Source: Stutzerimonas kunmingensis
GTDB lineage: Bacteria; Pseudomonadota; Gammaproteobacteria; Pseudomonadales; Pseudomonadaceae
Reading direction: 5' to 3'
Length of the DNA stretch: 64,000 bases
Assembly: GCF_002929225.1 (NCBI RefSeq)
Contig: NZ_PISM01000004.1
Location: 434,001-498,000, forward strand
Shown: positions 28,397-36,853 of the stretch, in pieces
Position numbering within the stretch: position 1 is the first letter of the stretch
Layout of the letters: each line of letters begins with the position of its first letter
Program-made: the position numbers and the translations under genes
Notes under the pieces: model-generated
Told to the model about the DNA's origin: nothing
The model's input: the letters and a program-made list of their open reading frames with translations, nothing else
Database searches by the model: none

Positions 28397-30475
28397 ATGT
28401 CCACCAACCTGTTTTCCGGTGCCCGCAAGGCACTCGTCGCTTCCATCGCCGCCGCTGTTCTTCTGGGTGGTGTCACTGTTGTCACCACGCCTTATGCCGC
28501 TGCATCCACAGTTGCCGCTGTATCGGTTTCCGCCAAGATCAACGCGTTCACCAACACCGATTGGCTGAACGGTGTCTGGCGCACCGGCGCCGGCTTCTCG
28601 ATCCCGGCTACCTCGGCAAACCGCACCGCGTTCGTGTCCGGCGTTTCGGTACGACTGGCAGACGGTCAGGTACGCAAGATCAGCCGCGCCCAGATCGTCG
28701 GCAGCAACATGAGCATCTTTCTGGAAGGTGCAAAGCTGGACGGCAACAAGGTTGGCGCACCGCAGGTGGTCACCATCGGTAGTACGGCCGTAACGGCGCC
28801 TGTAACTTCCACCGCTCCGGTCACTTCACCGACTACCGTTGCTGCACACTCGACCAGCATCAATGCATTCACCAATACCGATTGGCTCAATGGGGTATGG
28901 CGCAAGTCGCCGGGCTTCTCCATTCCGGCAAGTACTGCCAACAAGGCTGCGTTCAAAGTTGGTGCGTCGGCAAAACTGGCGGATGGCCAGGTTCGCAAAG
29001 TTACCCAGGTACAAGTTGTCGGCGCCAATATGAGCGTCTATCTCGAGGGTGCGGCAGTTAACGGGAGTGTGGTCGGCGCACCCAACAAGTTGTCGCTGGC
29101 GACAACCTCTACTACCAGCCCGGCTCCGGCGCCTACTGCTCCGACTAACTCAGTCATCGCGACCAGTAACCTGAACAACTACACCAATACTCATTGGTTG
29201 AACGGTATGTTCCGCACTGCCGCCGCCTTCTCTATTCAGGCAAGCAGCGCCAACGTGGCAGCGTTCAAGACTGGCGCTGTGGTGAAGCTCGCTGACGGCC
29301 AGACCCGCAAGGTGCTGCGCACTCAGCTGGTTGGCAGCAACATGAGCGTTTTCCTCGACGGTGCAGTGATCAACGGCACCACCCTGGGCTATCCGAAGAC
29401 CATCTCGGTGGTCAGCACATCGACCAGCACTCCTTCGTCTCCGGCTCTGACTACTCCGCCGGTAGAAGCGGCACCGGCGCCTGCGCCTACCGCACCTGAC
29501 ACCACCAACGGCAAGCCGCTGCTGGTCGGCGTCAACCTGTCCGGCGCAGGCTTCGGCCCGTCGGTTGTTCCGGGCAAGCATGGCACCAACTACACCTACC
29601 CGGCCGAGTCGTACTACAAGAAGTACTCCGACCTGGGCATGCCGCTGGTTCGCCTGCCGTTCCTCTGGGAGCGTATCCAGCCCAAGCTGAACTCTCCGCT
29701 GAACGCTGAGGAGTTCGCCCGCCTGAAGCAGTCGCTAGACTTCGCGCAGAAGCACAACGTCAAGGTGATTCTCGACCTGCACAACTACTACCGTTACTAC
29801 GGCAAGCTGATCGGCTCCAACGAAGTGCCCATCAGTTCCTTCGCTGCGGTGTGGAAGCAGATCGTACAGCAGGTGGTCAACCATCCTGCCGTCGAGGGCT
29901 ACGGCCTGATGAACGAGCCGCACTCCACCAATGGGCTCTGGCCGCAGGCTGCCCTGGCTGCTGCTCAGGCAATCCGCACCGTCGACTCCCAGCGCTGGAT
30001 CTACGTAGCGGGCGATCGCTGGTCGAGCGCCTTCCACTGGCCGCACTACAACACCCAGCTGGTCACCAACCCGTGGATGCGTGATCCGAAGAACAACCTG
30101 GTTTATGAAGCGCACATGTACGTGGACAAGGATTTCTCGGGCAACTACTTCGACAAGGCCGAGAAGTTCGACCCGATGATTGGTGTCAATCGCGTCAAGC
30201 CCTTCGTCGACTGGCTCAAGCAGAACAAGCTGCGCGGCTACATCGGTGAGCATGGCGTACCGGACTTCTCGCCCTCGGCCATCGTCGCTACCGACAACCT
30301 GCTGGCTTACCTGCGTCAGAACTGCATCCCGAGCACCTACTGGGCTGCCGGTCCCTGGTGGGGTGAGTACGCCATGTCGCTGGACGTGAGCAGTGGCAAG
30401 TACCGTCCGCAGCTGCCGGTTCTGCAGAAGCACGCCAAAGCCACAAACAGCTGCACCAGCGTCGGTCCGCTGTAA
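28397..30475 (+). CDS. Secreted glycoside hydrolase family 5 protein with three N-terminal repeats
   Basis: 692 residues. A signal region (about 1-36) is followed by three repeats of about 81 residues (48-128, 154-235, 258-338), joined by Thr/Ser/Pro/Ala linkers, and a GH5-type (beta/alpha)8 catalytic domain (about 374-680). The general acid lies in GLMNEPHS (Glu507) and the nucleophile in IGEHGVPD (Glu618); HNYYRYYGK and WWGEYAMSLD are further GH5-like motifs. Substrate is a beta-glycan, probably cellulose-like or an exopolysaccharide; this is inference. The repeats share TNT-x-WLNG, LADGQ-x-RK and VG-x-NMS motifs and match no domain I know. SD is CCGGAGAG. A strong terminator follows. Confidence 0.88.
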   Translation: MSTNLFSGARKALVASIAAAVLLGGVTVVTTPYAAASTVAAVSVSAKINAFTNTDWLNGVWRTGAGFSIPATSANRTAFVSGVSVRLADGQVRKISRAQIVGSNMSIFLEGAKLDGNKVGAPQVVTIGSTAVTAPVTSTAPVTSPTTVAAHSTSINAFTNTDWLNGVWRKSPGFSIPASTANKAAFKVGASAKLADGQVRKVTQVQVVGANMSVYLEGAAVNGSVVGAPNKLSLATTSTTSPAPAPTAPTNSVIATSNLNNYTNTHWLNGMFRTAAAFSIQASSANVAAFKTGAVVKLADGQTRKVLRTQLVGSNMSVFLDGAVINGTTLGYPKTISVVSTSTSTPSSPALTTPPVEAAPAPAPTAPDTTNGKPLLVGVNLSGAGFGPSVVPGKHGTNYTYPAESYYKKYSDLGMPLVRLPFLWERIQPKLNSPLNAEEFARLKQSLDFAQKHNVKVILDLHNYYRYYGKLIGSNEVPISSFAAVWKQIVQQVVNHPAVEGYGLMNEPHSTNGLWPQAALAAAQAIRTVDSQRWIYVAGDRWSSAFHWPHYNTQLVTNPWMRDPKNNLVYEAHMYVDKDFSGNYFDKAEKFDPMIGVNRVKPFVDWLKQNKLRGYIGEHGVPDFSPSAIVATDNLLAYLRQNCIPSTYWAAGPWWGEYAMSLDVSSGKYRPQLPVLQKHAKATNSCTSVGPL
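28538..29410 (+). repeat. Three diverged in-frame repeats in the GH5 gene
   Basis: Units at about 28538-28780, 28856-29101 and 29168-29410. Each codes for TNT-x-WLNG, FSI-x-A, AN-x2-AF, LADGQ-x-RK, VG-x-NMS and GA-x3-G-x3-G-x-P at the same spacing. The units differ at many residues, so the duplication is old and the fold is under selection. Confidence 0.85.
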
Positions 30476-30495
30476 CGACAACGATCCAAACAAGA

Positions 30496-30518
30496 ACGGG
30501 CCCCAAGGGCCCGTTTTT
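30496..30518 (+). terminator. Rho-independent terminator after the GH5 gene
   Basis: ACGGGCCC and GGGCCCGT form an 8-bp stem with a CAA loop, followed by TTTTT, 20 bp after the stop codon. Confidence 0.9.
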
Positions 30519-30920
30519 GCGTTCCTATACTGTATTGGCTGATTACAGCTCGTCGGCTCGCTGCGACGGGGTGATCGCCAACGAGCTGACCCGATGGTCA
30601 CCATCGCTGTCATTCCCGCCGTTCCGCTTGTTCGACCTTCGCATTCCCCCAAGCCAAGCTGCATGCCGGCTGCGCGCCAATCGCGGGCAGATCGCCACCA
30701 GATCTCGCTGTTTCACGTCCTCCCTTTCTGCAGTGCGGCATAGCTGACTCGGTTCTCGAAGCCCCGTACCGCTTGGCCAGAAACACGGAACTCGAAAATT
30801 TGGGTCCGGTCACCATTTATGTGCGTACTGAAATCGCACAGCCGCGGAAGCCCGCACTGCTGTGCTTCACGGACCGTGGTCATCCGGCCAAACCCTATGA
30901 CCCTATAAAAGGTGGACAAA
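30519..30920. other. Intergenic region, no gene recognised
   Basis: About 400 bp. Short open frames on both strands lack ribosome sites and protein-like composition. The last 110 bp presumably carry the promoter of the stress operon, but I cannot point to one. Confidence 0.5.
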
Positions 30921-31703
30921 ATGACGACACCCGATGAAGAGATCACAGGTTACGGCGGCCAAGCCAGAACCGACGCCAACGCGCAGTCAACGAGCGCTCC
31001 CGCTCAACCCACCGGCCAAACAGGCCAGGCTGGCACCACGCAGGCAAGCAGCTCCGCTTCCGCTCCGAGTGCCGAGGAACTCAAGGCAAAGGCGCGCGAA
31101 GCTGGCGAGCAGGTCAAGACCCAAGGCAAGGCGCAGCTGGACAGCTACCGCGGTACGGCCGCCGATGAGCTGGAAAAGGTTGCCCAGAGTGCCAAGGCAG
31201 CAGCGGCAGAACTTGAAAACCAGGATCGCACTGGCCTTTCCCATTACGTCTCCGACATGGCGCAGAGCATGGTCGACCTGGCCGACAACCTGCGCGGCAA
31301 GAGCGTCGATGAGCTGGTGGGCGAGGTGAACCGTCTGGCTCGCAACAATCCCGGCCTGTTTATTGCCGGCAGCGTTGCACTTGGCTTCGGCCTGACTCGT
31401 TTCGCCCGTGCTTCCAGCCATCGCACTGAATCCACAACGCGTGAACCGACGACCGATTACGGCCATTCCGACGCCAGTCGCCCGCATCCGACTTCGCCGC
31501 TCGGCGTGCCGGCAGACGTAACCGCCGAAACCCTGCCAAGCCAGTCCGACCTAGACTCGCGCATTTCCAGTGGCACACCGAGCAATACCGTCGGCGGTGT
31601 GAGCAACGCTGGCATGGCGCCGAACAAGGGCAGCACCAATGGAGTAGGCAGCAACGGCGTTGGCAGCACTGGCAAAGGCACGAACGGAGGGCTTAATCGA
31701 TGA
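30921..31703 (+). CDS. Nutrient-deprivation/stress-type protein with one membrane segment
   Basis: 260 residues. Low-complexity Ala/Thr/Gln/Ser-rich N-terminus (about 1-45), an amphipathic helical stretch rich in Lys/Ala/Glu (about 48-130; similar to LEA-like and DUF883-type proteins), a short hydrophobic segment NNPGLFIAGSVALGFGLTRF (about 141-160), and a disordered Gly/Ser/Asn tail. GGTGG sits five bases before ATG 30921. First gene of a three-gene operon whose members overlap by four bases (ATGA), commonly annotated as nutrient-deprivation-induced protein, holin-family protein and DUF3618 protein. Likely inner-membrane, stress-related. Confidence 0.7.
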   Translation: MTTPDEEITGYGGQARTDANAQSTSAPAQPTGQTGQAGTTQASSSASAPSAEELKAKAREAGEQVKTQGKAQLDSYRGTAADELEKVAQSAKAAAAELENQDRTGLSHYVSDMAQSMVDLADNLRGKSVDELVGEVNRLARNNPGLFIAGSVALGFGLTRFARASSHRTESTTREPTTDYGHSDASRPHPTSPLGVPADVTAETLPSQSDLDSRISSGTPSNTVGGVSNAGMAPNKGSTNGVGSNGVGSTGKGTNGGLNR

Positions 31704-32125
31704 ACGAACAACGCAACCTCAATACGCCTTACGAACCCGGCAACCCCGAGCACGATAATTCGGTCGGCGGTTTGCTACGGCAGCTGACCCGCGAAGTGCC
31801 GTCGCTGTTCACCAAGGAGCTGGCGCTGGCCAAGGCCGAGCTGAACGAATCGTTGCGGGCCACCAAGGCAGGCGCTGCCAGCGTCGCAACCGGCGGTGCG
31901 GTGCTCCTGGCTGGCTTCATCATCCTGCTGATGTCGGCGGTCTACTTCCTCAGCACCATGATGGAACCCTGGCTCGCCGCGTTGATCGTCGGCGTAGTCG
32001 TGGTGGTCATCGGCATGATCATGGTCTCGGCCGGCAAGAAGAAGTTCGAAGCCTCTTCGTTCAAACCCGACCGCACCATCCATTCGCTGCAGAAGGATAA
32101 AGAAGTCGTAAGGGGGCACGCATGA
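31700..32125 (+). CDS. Phage holin superfamily 3-6-like (YqjE-type) membrane protein
   Basis: 141 residues: cytoplasmic amphipathic N-terminus (SVGGLLRQLTREVPSLFTKELALAKAELNESL), then two transmembrane helices (about 60-85 and 88-110), and a short basic tail. This matches the PF07332/YqjE family, which is named after holins but in this setting is a chromosomal membrane protein, not a lysis gene. Starts inside the stop of the preceding gene and overlaps the next gene by four bases. Confidence 0.82.
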   Translation: MNEQRNLNTPYEPGNPEHDNSVGGLLRQLTREVPSLFTKELALAKAELNESLRATKAGAASVATGGAVLLAGFIILLMSAVYFLSTMMEPWLAALIVGVVVVVIGMIMVSAGKKKFEASSFKPDRTIHSLQKDKEVVRGHA

Positions 32126-32880
32126 GCACGCATAACCAGGTAGACGTAGAAGCACAAAAGGACCCCGACACGCTGGAGCGCGAGATCGACCAGCAGCGCG
32201 CCGAAATCGGCAACATCGTCCACGCGCTGGAAAGCAAGCTCTCCCCGGGGCAGATGATCGATACCGCGCTCGGATACGCCAAAGGCGGCGGTGGCGAGTT
32301 CCTGCATAACCTCACCGATACCGTTAAGGCTAATCCGGTACCGACGCTGCTCACCTCCATCGGCCTGGTATGGCTGATGGCCGGGCAGAATCGGCGCCCG
32401 GACTATAGCGACAGCGCTTCGATCGGTCCGTCGATGACCGACAAGCTCGCCGCCAAGGCCTCTGGTCTCAAGCAGCAGGGCACCGGCATCAAGGACAAGG
32501 CAGCGCAGATGAGCCATAGCGCCTCCAGCTCACTGGGCAATGCCCGTCATCGCGTCGGTGACTCCAGCCGGCACGCCGCGGAAAGCCTGCGACATACCGC
32601 AGACCGTGCGCGCGGCGGTTTCACTCAGTTGCTCAACGAGCAACCGCTGGCATTGGGCGCCATGGGCATCGCCCTCGGCGCGTTGCTGGCGGCCTCGGTT
32701 CCACCGACCCGTCGTGAAGACGAACTGATGGGCCAGAAGAGCGACGAGCTGACCGGCAAGATCAAGGACAAGGCTCGCGAGGGCTATGCGATGGCCAGCG
32801 CCGAAGGCGAGCAATTGGCCGGCCAGGTCAAGCACGACCTCGAACGCGACCACGGCCAGCCCGCGTCGCGGCCGCACTGA
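32122..32880 (+). CDS. DUF3618 (YqjD-like) membrane protein
   Basis: 252 residues. DUF3618 at the N-terminus (PDTLEREIDQQRAEIGNIVHALESKLSPGQMID), two hydrophobic segments (about 72-90 and 173-192), and lysine-rich amphipathic stretches in the middle and at the end that resemble YqjD/ElaB, which tether ribosomes to the membrane in stationary phase in E. coli. That function is only suggestive here. Last gene of the operon. Confidence 0.82.
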   Translation: MSTHNQVDVEAQKDPDTLEREIDQQRAEIGNIVHALESKLSPGQMIDTALGYAKGGGGEFLHNLTDTVKANPVPTLLTSIGLVWLMAGQNRRPDYSDSASIGPSMTDKLAAKASGLKQQGTGIKDKAAQMSHSASSSLGNARHRVGDSSRHAAESLRHTADRARGGFTQLLNEQPLALGAMGIALGALLAASVPPTRREDELMGQKSDELTGKIKDKAREGYAMASAEGEQLAGQVKHDLERDHGQPASRPH

Positions 32881-32964
32881 TCGCCCGATGCGGATTGCAG
32901 TATCGAGGGCGATGCGCGCGGACTTGAGTCCAACCGCAGAACCCCTGATAATCCGCAGCCTGGC

Positions 32965-33040
32965 GCCGGTGTAGCTCAGTAGGTAGAGCAGCGCATTCGT
33001 AATGCGAAGGTCGCAGGTTCGACTCCTGTCTCCGGCACCA
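32965..33040 (+). tRNA. tRNA-Thr (anticodon CGT)
   Basis: 76 nt including encoded CCA. Acceptor GCCGGTG / CTCCGGC (one T-T mismatch), D-arm GCTC / GAGC, anticodon loop TTCGTAA with CGT at positions 34-36, T-arm GCAGG / CCTGT around TTCGACT. It is intact and is the integration target of the adjacent element: an 80-bp segment starting in the anticodon loop is duplicated at 40562. Confidence 0.95.
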
Positions 33041-33075
33041 ATGAAATCAAGGGGTTAGCTTCGGCTAGCCCTTTT
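32996..33075 (+). repeat. Attachment-site repeat (tRNA side)
   Basis: This 80-bp segment starts at the T before the anticodon-loop TCGTAA and runs through the tRNA 3' end and its terminator. It matches 40562-40641 with one difference (G33051 versus A40617). Confidence 0.92.
33052..33075 (+). terminator. tRNA-Thr terminator
   Basis: GGGTTAGC and GCTAGCCC (one G-T pair) around a TTCG tetraloop, followed by TTTT, 11 bp after the CCA end. The same hairpin is present in the far attachment repeat at 40618-40641. Confidence 0.88.
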
Positions 33076-33124
33076 GTTTTTGGGCCGGTGTCTCACAAGT
33101 GTCCCATTCTTGTCTCGGCGTCGA

Positions 33125-33430
33125 TCACGCTGTCAGGCGGTACGCGACGTAAGCCAGGACGCCAAAGGCGGCGCCGAAAATCCCATAGATCGGCCATAGG
33201 CTTCGTTTTCTAGCCTCTGCTCGAGCATCGAGAATCTCTTGCGCCTGAAGGTGCACGTAGGACGGTGGCGTTCGTGTCTTGGCGGGCCGCTTGATTCGAG
33301 TTATCTCGCCTCGAGGAGGCTCCGTCGTTTGCGCCTTGGGTGCCGCATCAGCTCTGAAGTTGTCCCAGGAGGGCTTTTTGCCTTTCTGGCGCAGTTCTTC
33401 GCGATACCACTCGCGATCTTCCATTCCCAT
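33125..33430 (-). CDS. Small protein with C-terminal membrane anchor
   Basis: 101 residues. Charged N-terminal region (MGMEDREWYREELRQKGKK), a basic Pro/Thr-rich middle, and one predicted transmembrane helix at the C-terminus (about 78-98). AGGAGG lies five bases before the ATG. Located between the integrase gene and the tRNA, last gene in the leftward direction. No family recognised; it could be an element-specific membrane protein. Confidence 0.65.
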   Translation of the reverse strand: MGMEDREWYREELRQKGKKPSWDNFRADAAPKAQTTEPPRGEITRIKRPAKTRTPPSYVHLQAQEILDARAEARKRSLWPIYGIFGAAFGVLAYVAYRLTA

Positions 33431-33492
33431 GTCTGCCTCCTTGCAACCACCGTTTCAATCGCAGCCAATCGTATAGCACTGGCCGCAAAACG

Positions 33493-34482
33493 CTAGCGAT
33501 CCCCTCGGGGTGCTTCGAGCAACACCAATGGCGAATGACTGAGAACAGTCGCGAAGTGATCCGGCGCCAGATGCGAGTACCGCATCGTCATCTTGATATC
33601 GCCGTGGCCCAGGATTCGTTGCAGCGTGAGGATGTTGCCGCCCTGCATCATGTAGTGGCTGGCGAAGGTGTGCCGCAGGATGTGGGTCAGCTGGCCGGGT
33701 GTGTGCAGGCCGGTGCGTTCGTAGGCTTTGCGGAACGCCGATCGACAGGAGCTGAACAGCCGGCCCGATCCAGGGTAGCCACGCTCAAGCATCAGGTCCA
33801 CCAGATCATCCGGCACGGGGATGGTCCGCACGCGGCCATTCTTCGTCCTGGCGAAGCGAACTTGCCCGTTCAGCAGCTGGTTACGGGTGATCGACTCCGC
33901 TTCATCCCATCGAGCACCAGTAGCCAGACAGAGCTTGGCGACGGGCAGGGTGTGGCTGTTGGTCGACGCGGCGCATTCATCCAGCACCAACCGGCATTCG
34001 TCCAGGGTGAGATAGGTCAGCTCGGTTTCATCGACCCGCAGTTGTCGCAGCTTGGCGACCGGGTTGGCTTCATGCCAGACGCCGAGGCGGATCAGCTCGT
34101 TGAATACGGCTTTCAGGTAGCGATGCTCATGGTTCACCGTTGCCGGAGTGCAGCTCTTGAGGCGTTCGGCCCGATAGCGGCTGAAATCCAGGGCGGTGAA
34201 GCTGGAGGCAATCGGGTTGCCCAGGGCTTCGACTATCGCCAGGGTGCGCCCATAGCGCTTCTGATCCTTGAGCGTGGCGCCATGCAGTTCGTACCAGACC
34301 TGCACCAGATCGGCGAGACGTTCGCCCGGGTCGCGGCCCCGATGGCTGTACTCCCGGCGCATATCGACTACCCAGCGTTCAGCCTCGCTCTTGGTGCGGA
34401 AGCCACGCTTGCGCTTGCGGATGCCGGCTGTTCTATCCAGCCAGAAATCCACGTCCCAGCCGGTTGGTCCCTTGGTGATCAA
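33493..34482 (-). CDS. int: Tyrosine recombinase (integrase)
   Basis: 329 residues with the full catalytic set: Arg191 (GARWDEA), Lys214 (RTKNGRVR), His267 and Arg270 (HILRH), His293 (LGHGD) and the nucleophile Tyr302 (MRYSHL). An Arm-type N-terminus and core-binding SAM-like domain (about 55-150) precede it. It overlaps the rep gene by four bases (34479-34482), the same order as rep-int at the end of Pf prophages. Presumed to insert the element into the tRNA-Thr anticodon region. Confidence 0.93.
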   Translation of the reverse strand: MITKGPTGWDVDFWLDRTAGIRKRKRGFRTKSEAERWVVDMRREYSHRGRDPGERLADLVQVWYELHGATLKDQKRYGRTLAIVEALGNPIASSFTALDFSRYRAERLKSCTPATVNHEHRYLKAVFNELIRLGVWHEANPVAKLRQLRVDETELTYLTLDECRLVLDECAASTNSHTLPVAKLCLATGARWDEAESITRNQLLNGQVRFARTKNGRVRTIPVPDDLVDLMLERGYPGSGRLFSSCRSAFRKAYERTGLHTPGQLTHILRHTFASHYMMQGGNILTLQRILGHGDIKMTMRYSHLAPDHFATVLSHSPLVLLEAPRGDR

Positions 34483-35759
34483 ACAGCACGCCCCCAGCGA
34501 ACGTGACGCTCCTCGAGCAGTGCCTTGATGTGCTTGTACAGGTCACGCTCGGTCATTTCCTTGGCGGCGTAGTGGTCACGGATCACCGGCCAACAGTCCC
34601 ATTGCTGCAGCGTCTCAAACGCCTTTTTTGCGCCCACCCGCTCCCTTGCCAGCAGGCTTACGAAGTTTCCCAGGAACAGTTCCACGTTCTTGCCTGAGAA
34701 GCCTCGAGAGGTCTTGTAGTACCGCTTGTATTCGGTGTCATCGACCAGCGAATCCACGGCCACATCTACCCGCACGTCATCGCGCATCAGTGTCCAGATC
34801 GGCTCGTAGTAACCAGGGCGAGCAATGAGCTTGAACTGGCGCAGGCCGTAGCGCCACAGGCCGTCCAGATGGGCCGAGAAGGCGGCGAAGGAGTCCGTGT
34901 CGATGGCTTCCCCGGTCTTCACGTCAATCGAGCCGCTGGCGAATTGCTGGATGACCGAGTGGTGATAGCGCAGCTCCACCCGCCACACGTCCTGGGCTGG
35001 ATCGTAGTTGTCCGGATCAGCCGCATCGAACGAATCCCGACGCCGCCAGACGCTTTCCCAGAAGTCGAGCTTGTCCGTTGCGCGGGCCTGTTCGGTCTTG
35101 TTGTAGATGCAGAGCTGCACGCCACCAGCCGAGCCGAACATGGACGTTTCCCCGCGCCCGTAGACGCTGGACTTGGTGGCCCACTCGACCTGGCTGATGC
35201 CCGAGATATCCCGGTGTGTCCTGGCCCGGCAATGCAGGCGTGCCACCAGATCGACCGGGGGCTTCCAGCCTTGCAGATCCAGGGCAAGGTGAACGGCACA
35301 CTGGTTGCGCTCCCGGTTGGTCATCACCGCAGCGGCGTAGTAGTCCATCCGCTCTTGCAGCCGTTCCGGCGACAGCGCGTCGATGGCGTGCGGTGATACC
35401 TCGATTTTCAGGTGCGGGCCGATGTGTTCCAGCTTCGCGTTGAAGTTCTTGATGAGCAGGATGAAGCCCAGGTCAGCGTTCTGCAGCTTGTACTGGTAAC
35501 CCGAGTCGCGACCTACACGGCCCGAGTGCCAGATTTCCCCGGCGAACTCGACCATCGCGCCCGGTTTCTCGAATAGCGCCATGATCTCCGGGCGGATCAG
35601 CCCGCGGTACAGCTGGCGGACCGTATCCACGCCGCAGCGCAGCAGGCGAACGCCTGACAGGTCCTTGAAGCCCGTATAGCCAATGTCCAGAAACAGCCGG
35701 CCGGTGCTGCTTTCCTCGCCGGTGGTTCGATCAACGCGGATGAAATCTTTAACTTGCAT
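34479..35759 (-). CDS. Pf-type filamentous phage replication protein (phage/plasmid replication, II/X-like)
   Basis: 426 residues from the ATG at 35759 (AAAGGT upstream); an open extension of 32 codons is rejected. The sequence GYTGFKDLSGVRLLRCGVDT, LQNADLGFILLIKNFNAK, PHLKIEVSPHAID and FGSAGGVQLCIYNKTEQAR is of the type found in the Pf1/Pf4 gene next to the integrase (P. aeruginosa PA0727), from memory of the family. Expected to start rolling-circle replication of the excised circle. The intact frame suggests the element can still replicate. Confidence 0.85.
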   Translation of the reverse strand: MQVKDFIRVDRTTGEESSTGRLFLDIGYTGFKDLSGVRLLRCGVDTVRQLYRGLIRPEIMALFEKPGAMVEFAGEIWHSGRVGRDSGYQYKLQNADLGFILLIKNFNAKLEHIGPHLKIEVSPHAIDALSPERLQERMDYYAAAVMTNRERNQCAVHLALDLQGWKPPVDLVARLHCRARTHRDISGISQVEWATKSSVYGRGETSMFGSAGGVQLCIYNKTEQARATDKLDFWESVWRRRDSFDAADPDNYDPAQDVWRVELRYHHSVIQQFASGSIDVKTGEAIDTDSFAAFSAHLDGLWRYGLRQFKLIARPGYYEPIWTLMRDDVRVDVAVDSLVDDTEYKRYYKTSRGFSGKNVELFLGNFVSLLARERVGAKKAFETLQQWDCWPVIRDHYAAKEMTERDLYKHIKALLEERHVRWGRAV

Positions 35760-35826
35760 CGGTTTTACCTTTATTGAGCTTTTGCCACTGAACCCACAAC
35801 TGGTTATCTGACGTGTTACAGGGACG

Positions 35827-36204
35827 TCAGCGCGGGGGCGCGCGCACGCCGGCACAGGCGACGCGCTCGCTACGCTCGGCGTAGAACTGTGCTGCCGTGC
35901 GCGCGCTCATTAGCTGCCATGCAGTAACGGCGTCGATGAAGAACTCGATTGGGTCATCCAGGCACGGTTGTTCCTGGGTGAATGGCGGGAGGGAGGGACG
36001 ATCAGGCGGCGGCGTGCCGGCAAGGGCGATACAGAGCACGAGGCTGGCCAGCCCGAGGAGCAGGTGCGGGAGGCAGAGATAGGCGCGGCGTGCGAGGACG
36101 AAGAACACCAAGGGCGCTGCCCTTGTCATCCCGCTCTTGCCGCCGAGGGCTCGGGAGCGTGGGGTGGAAAAGCTACCCCACACTCCCAGCGATAGGCTGT
36201 TCAT
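35827..36204 (-). CDS. Hypothetical protein with one membrane segment
   Basis: 125 residues if read from 36204, or 100 from an ATG at 36129. It has a hydrophobic helix ([18 protein letters not shown], about 46-63) and then a soluble tail with Pro-rich stretch. It sits 12 bp after the preceding stop and 67 bp before rep on the same strand, so an operon member is plausible. Neither start has a strong ribosome site. It is not convincingly a coat protein: no signal-like N-terminus and wrong tail. Confidence 0.4.
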   Translation of the reverse strand: MNSLSLGVWGSFSTPRSRALGGKSGMTRAAPLVFFVLARRAYLCLPHLLLGLASLVLCIALAGTPPPDRPSLPPFTQEQPCLDDPIEFFIDAVTAWQLMSARTAAQFYAERSERVACAGVRAPPR

Positions 36205-36216
36205 GGTCGTGCAGGG

Positions 36217-36606
36217 TCAAGGGTGCGCTGCGCCCGTGCTTCCGTTCGCCGGAACGGTGAAGCTGTTCCGACGAGCCGGGAGCGCGGCCCTTGACCTTGC
36301 AGAGTTGGGAAGGGCGATACGGCCCAGTACGTTGCCGGAACCATGCCGGTCGCGGTGCCGCATCACCCTGATCGTGCGAATGTCCGAAAAGAACACTTCA
36401 TTCGGGTAAGAGTCATCCCGGTTCATATCGAAGGTCAGGAAGTACCCGTGGTCGTACACGCCTTCCATCGGCACCACCATGCCGACGATATGCAGGCACT
36501 GCCAATAGGATTCCGGCTCATCATCCCAGTGCAGCTCAACGAGAACGGTCTGGCCGATATAGTCCTGGGCGGTGGAGGCGTCCACAACGACATGCTGGCT
36601 AGTCAT
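36217..36606 (-). CDS. Hypothetical element protein, 129 residues
   Basis: Soluble, beta-rich protein: [44 protein letters not shown] and [20 protein letters not shown]. The C-terminal 30 residues become basic and less ordered. It overlaps the upstream 84-residue gene by eight bases. Its position in the rep operon would suit a DNA-binding or host-interaction role, but no family is recognised. Confidence 0.6.
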   Translation of the reverse strand: MTSQHVVVDASTAQDYIGQTVLVELHWDDEPESYWQCLHIVGMVVPMEGVYDHGYFLTFDMNRDDSYPNEVFFSDIRTIRVMRHRDRHGSGNVLGRIALPNSARSRAALPARRNSFTVPANGSTGAAHP

Positions 36607-36853
36607 GGCTGTAATCCCCCGCGGCGAAGTTCTCCTTTCCGCTCAGCAGGTCGGCCCGCAGCTTGCCCACGTTCACCATGCGGAAGTCCGAGAAGGTGAC
36701 GCTGGGTAGCGTGCCGTTCTCTACCCACTCAGTGACTTCCTCCACCGGAATGCCGCTGGCCGAGGCGAAGGTCACGATGCTGCACAGGTTGCTGATGGCC
36801 GCGCCCAGGGGCACAACGTTGCTGCCGTTTTGGTCTGCGTTCGGCTTACTCAT
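36599..36853 (-). CDS. Small HTH/excisionase-like protein, paralogue of the upstream gene
   Basis: 84 residues. The second half, IPVEEVTEWVENGTLPSVTF, then NVGKLRADLLSGKENFAAGDY, can be aligned without gaps to the neighbouring 92-residue protein. The pattern of helix, turn and a GTLPS wing-like piece resembles MerR/AlpA-type excisionases. It overlaps both neighbours by eight bases. Either an excisionase or a transcription factor of the element. Confidence 0.6.
   Translation of the reverse strand: MSKPNADQNGSNVVPLGAAISNLCSIVTFASASGIPVEEVTEWVENGTLPSVTFSDFRMVNVGKLRADLLSGKENFAAGDYSHD

Noticed and set aside
31700..32125. Holin gene as evidence of a prophage
   Set aside because: The protein is of the chromosomal YqjE-like family, in an operon with DUF3618, and lies outside the attachment repeats.
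35827..36204. Filamentous phage coat protein
   Set aside because: It has one hydrophobic segment but no coat-like signal/mature organisation and too long a polar, Pro-rich and Cys-containing tail.
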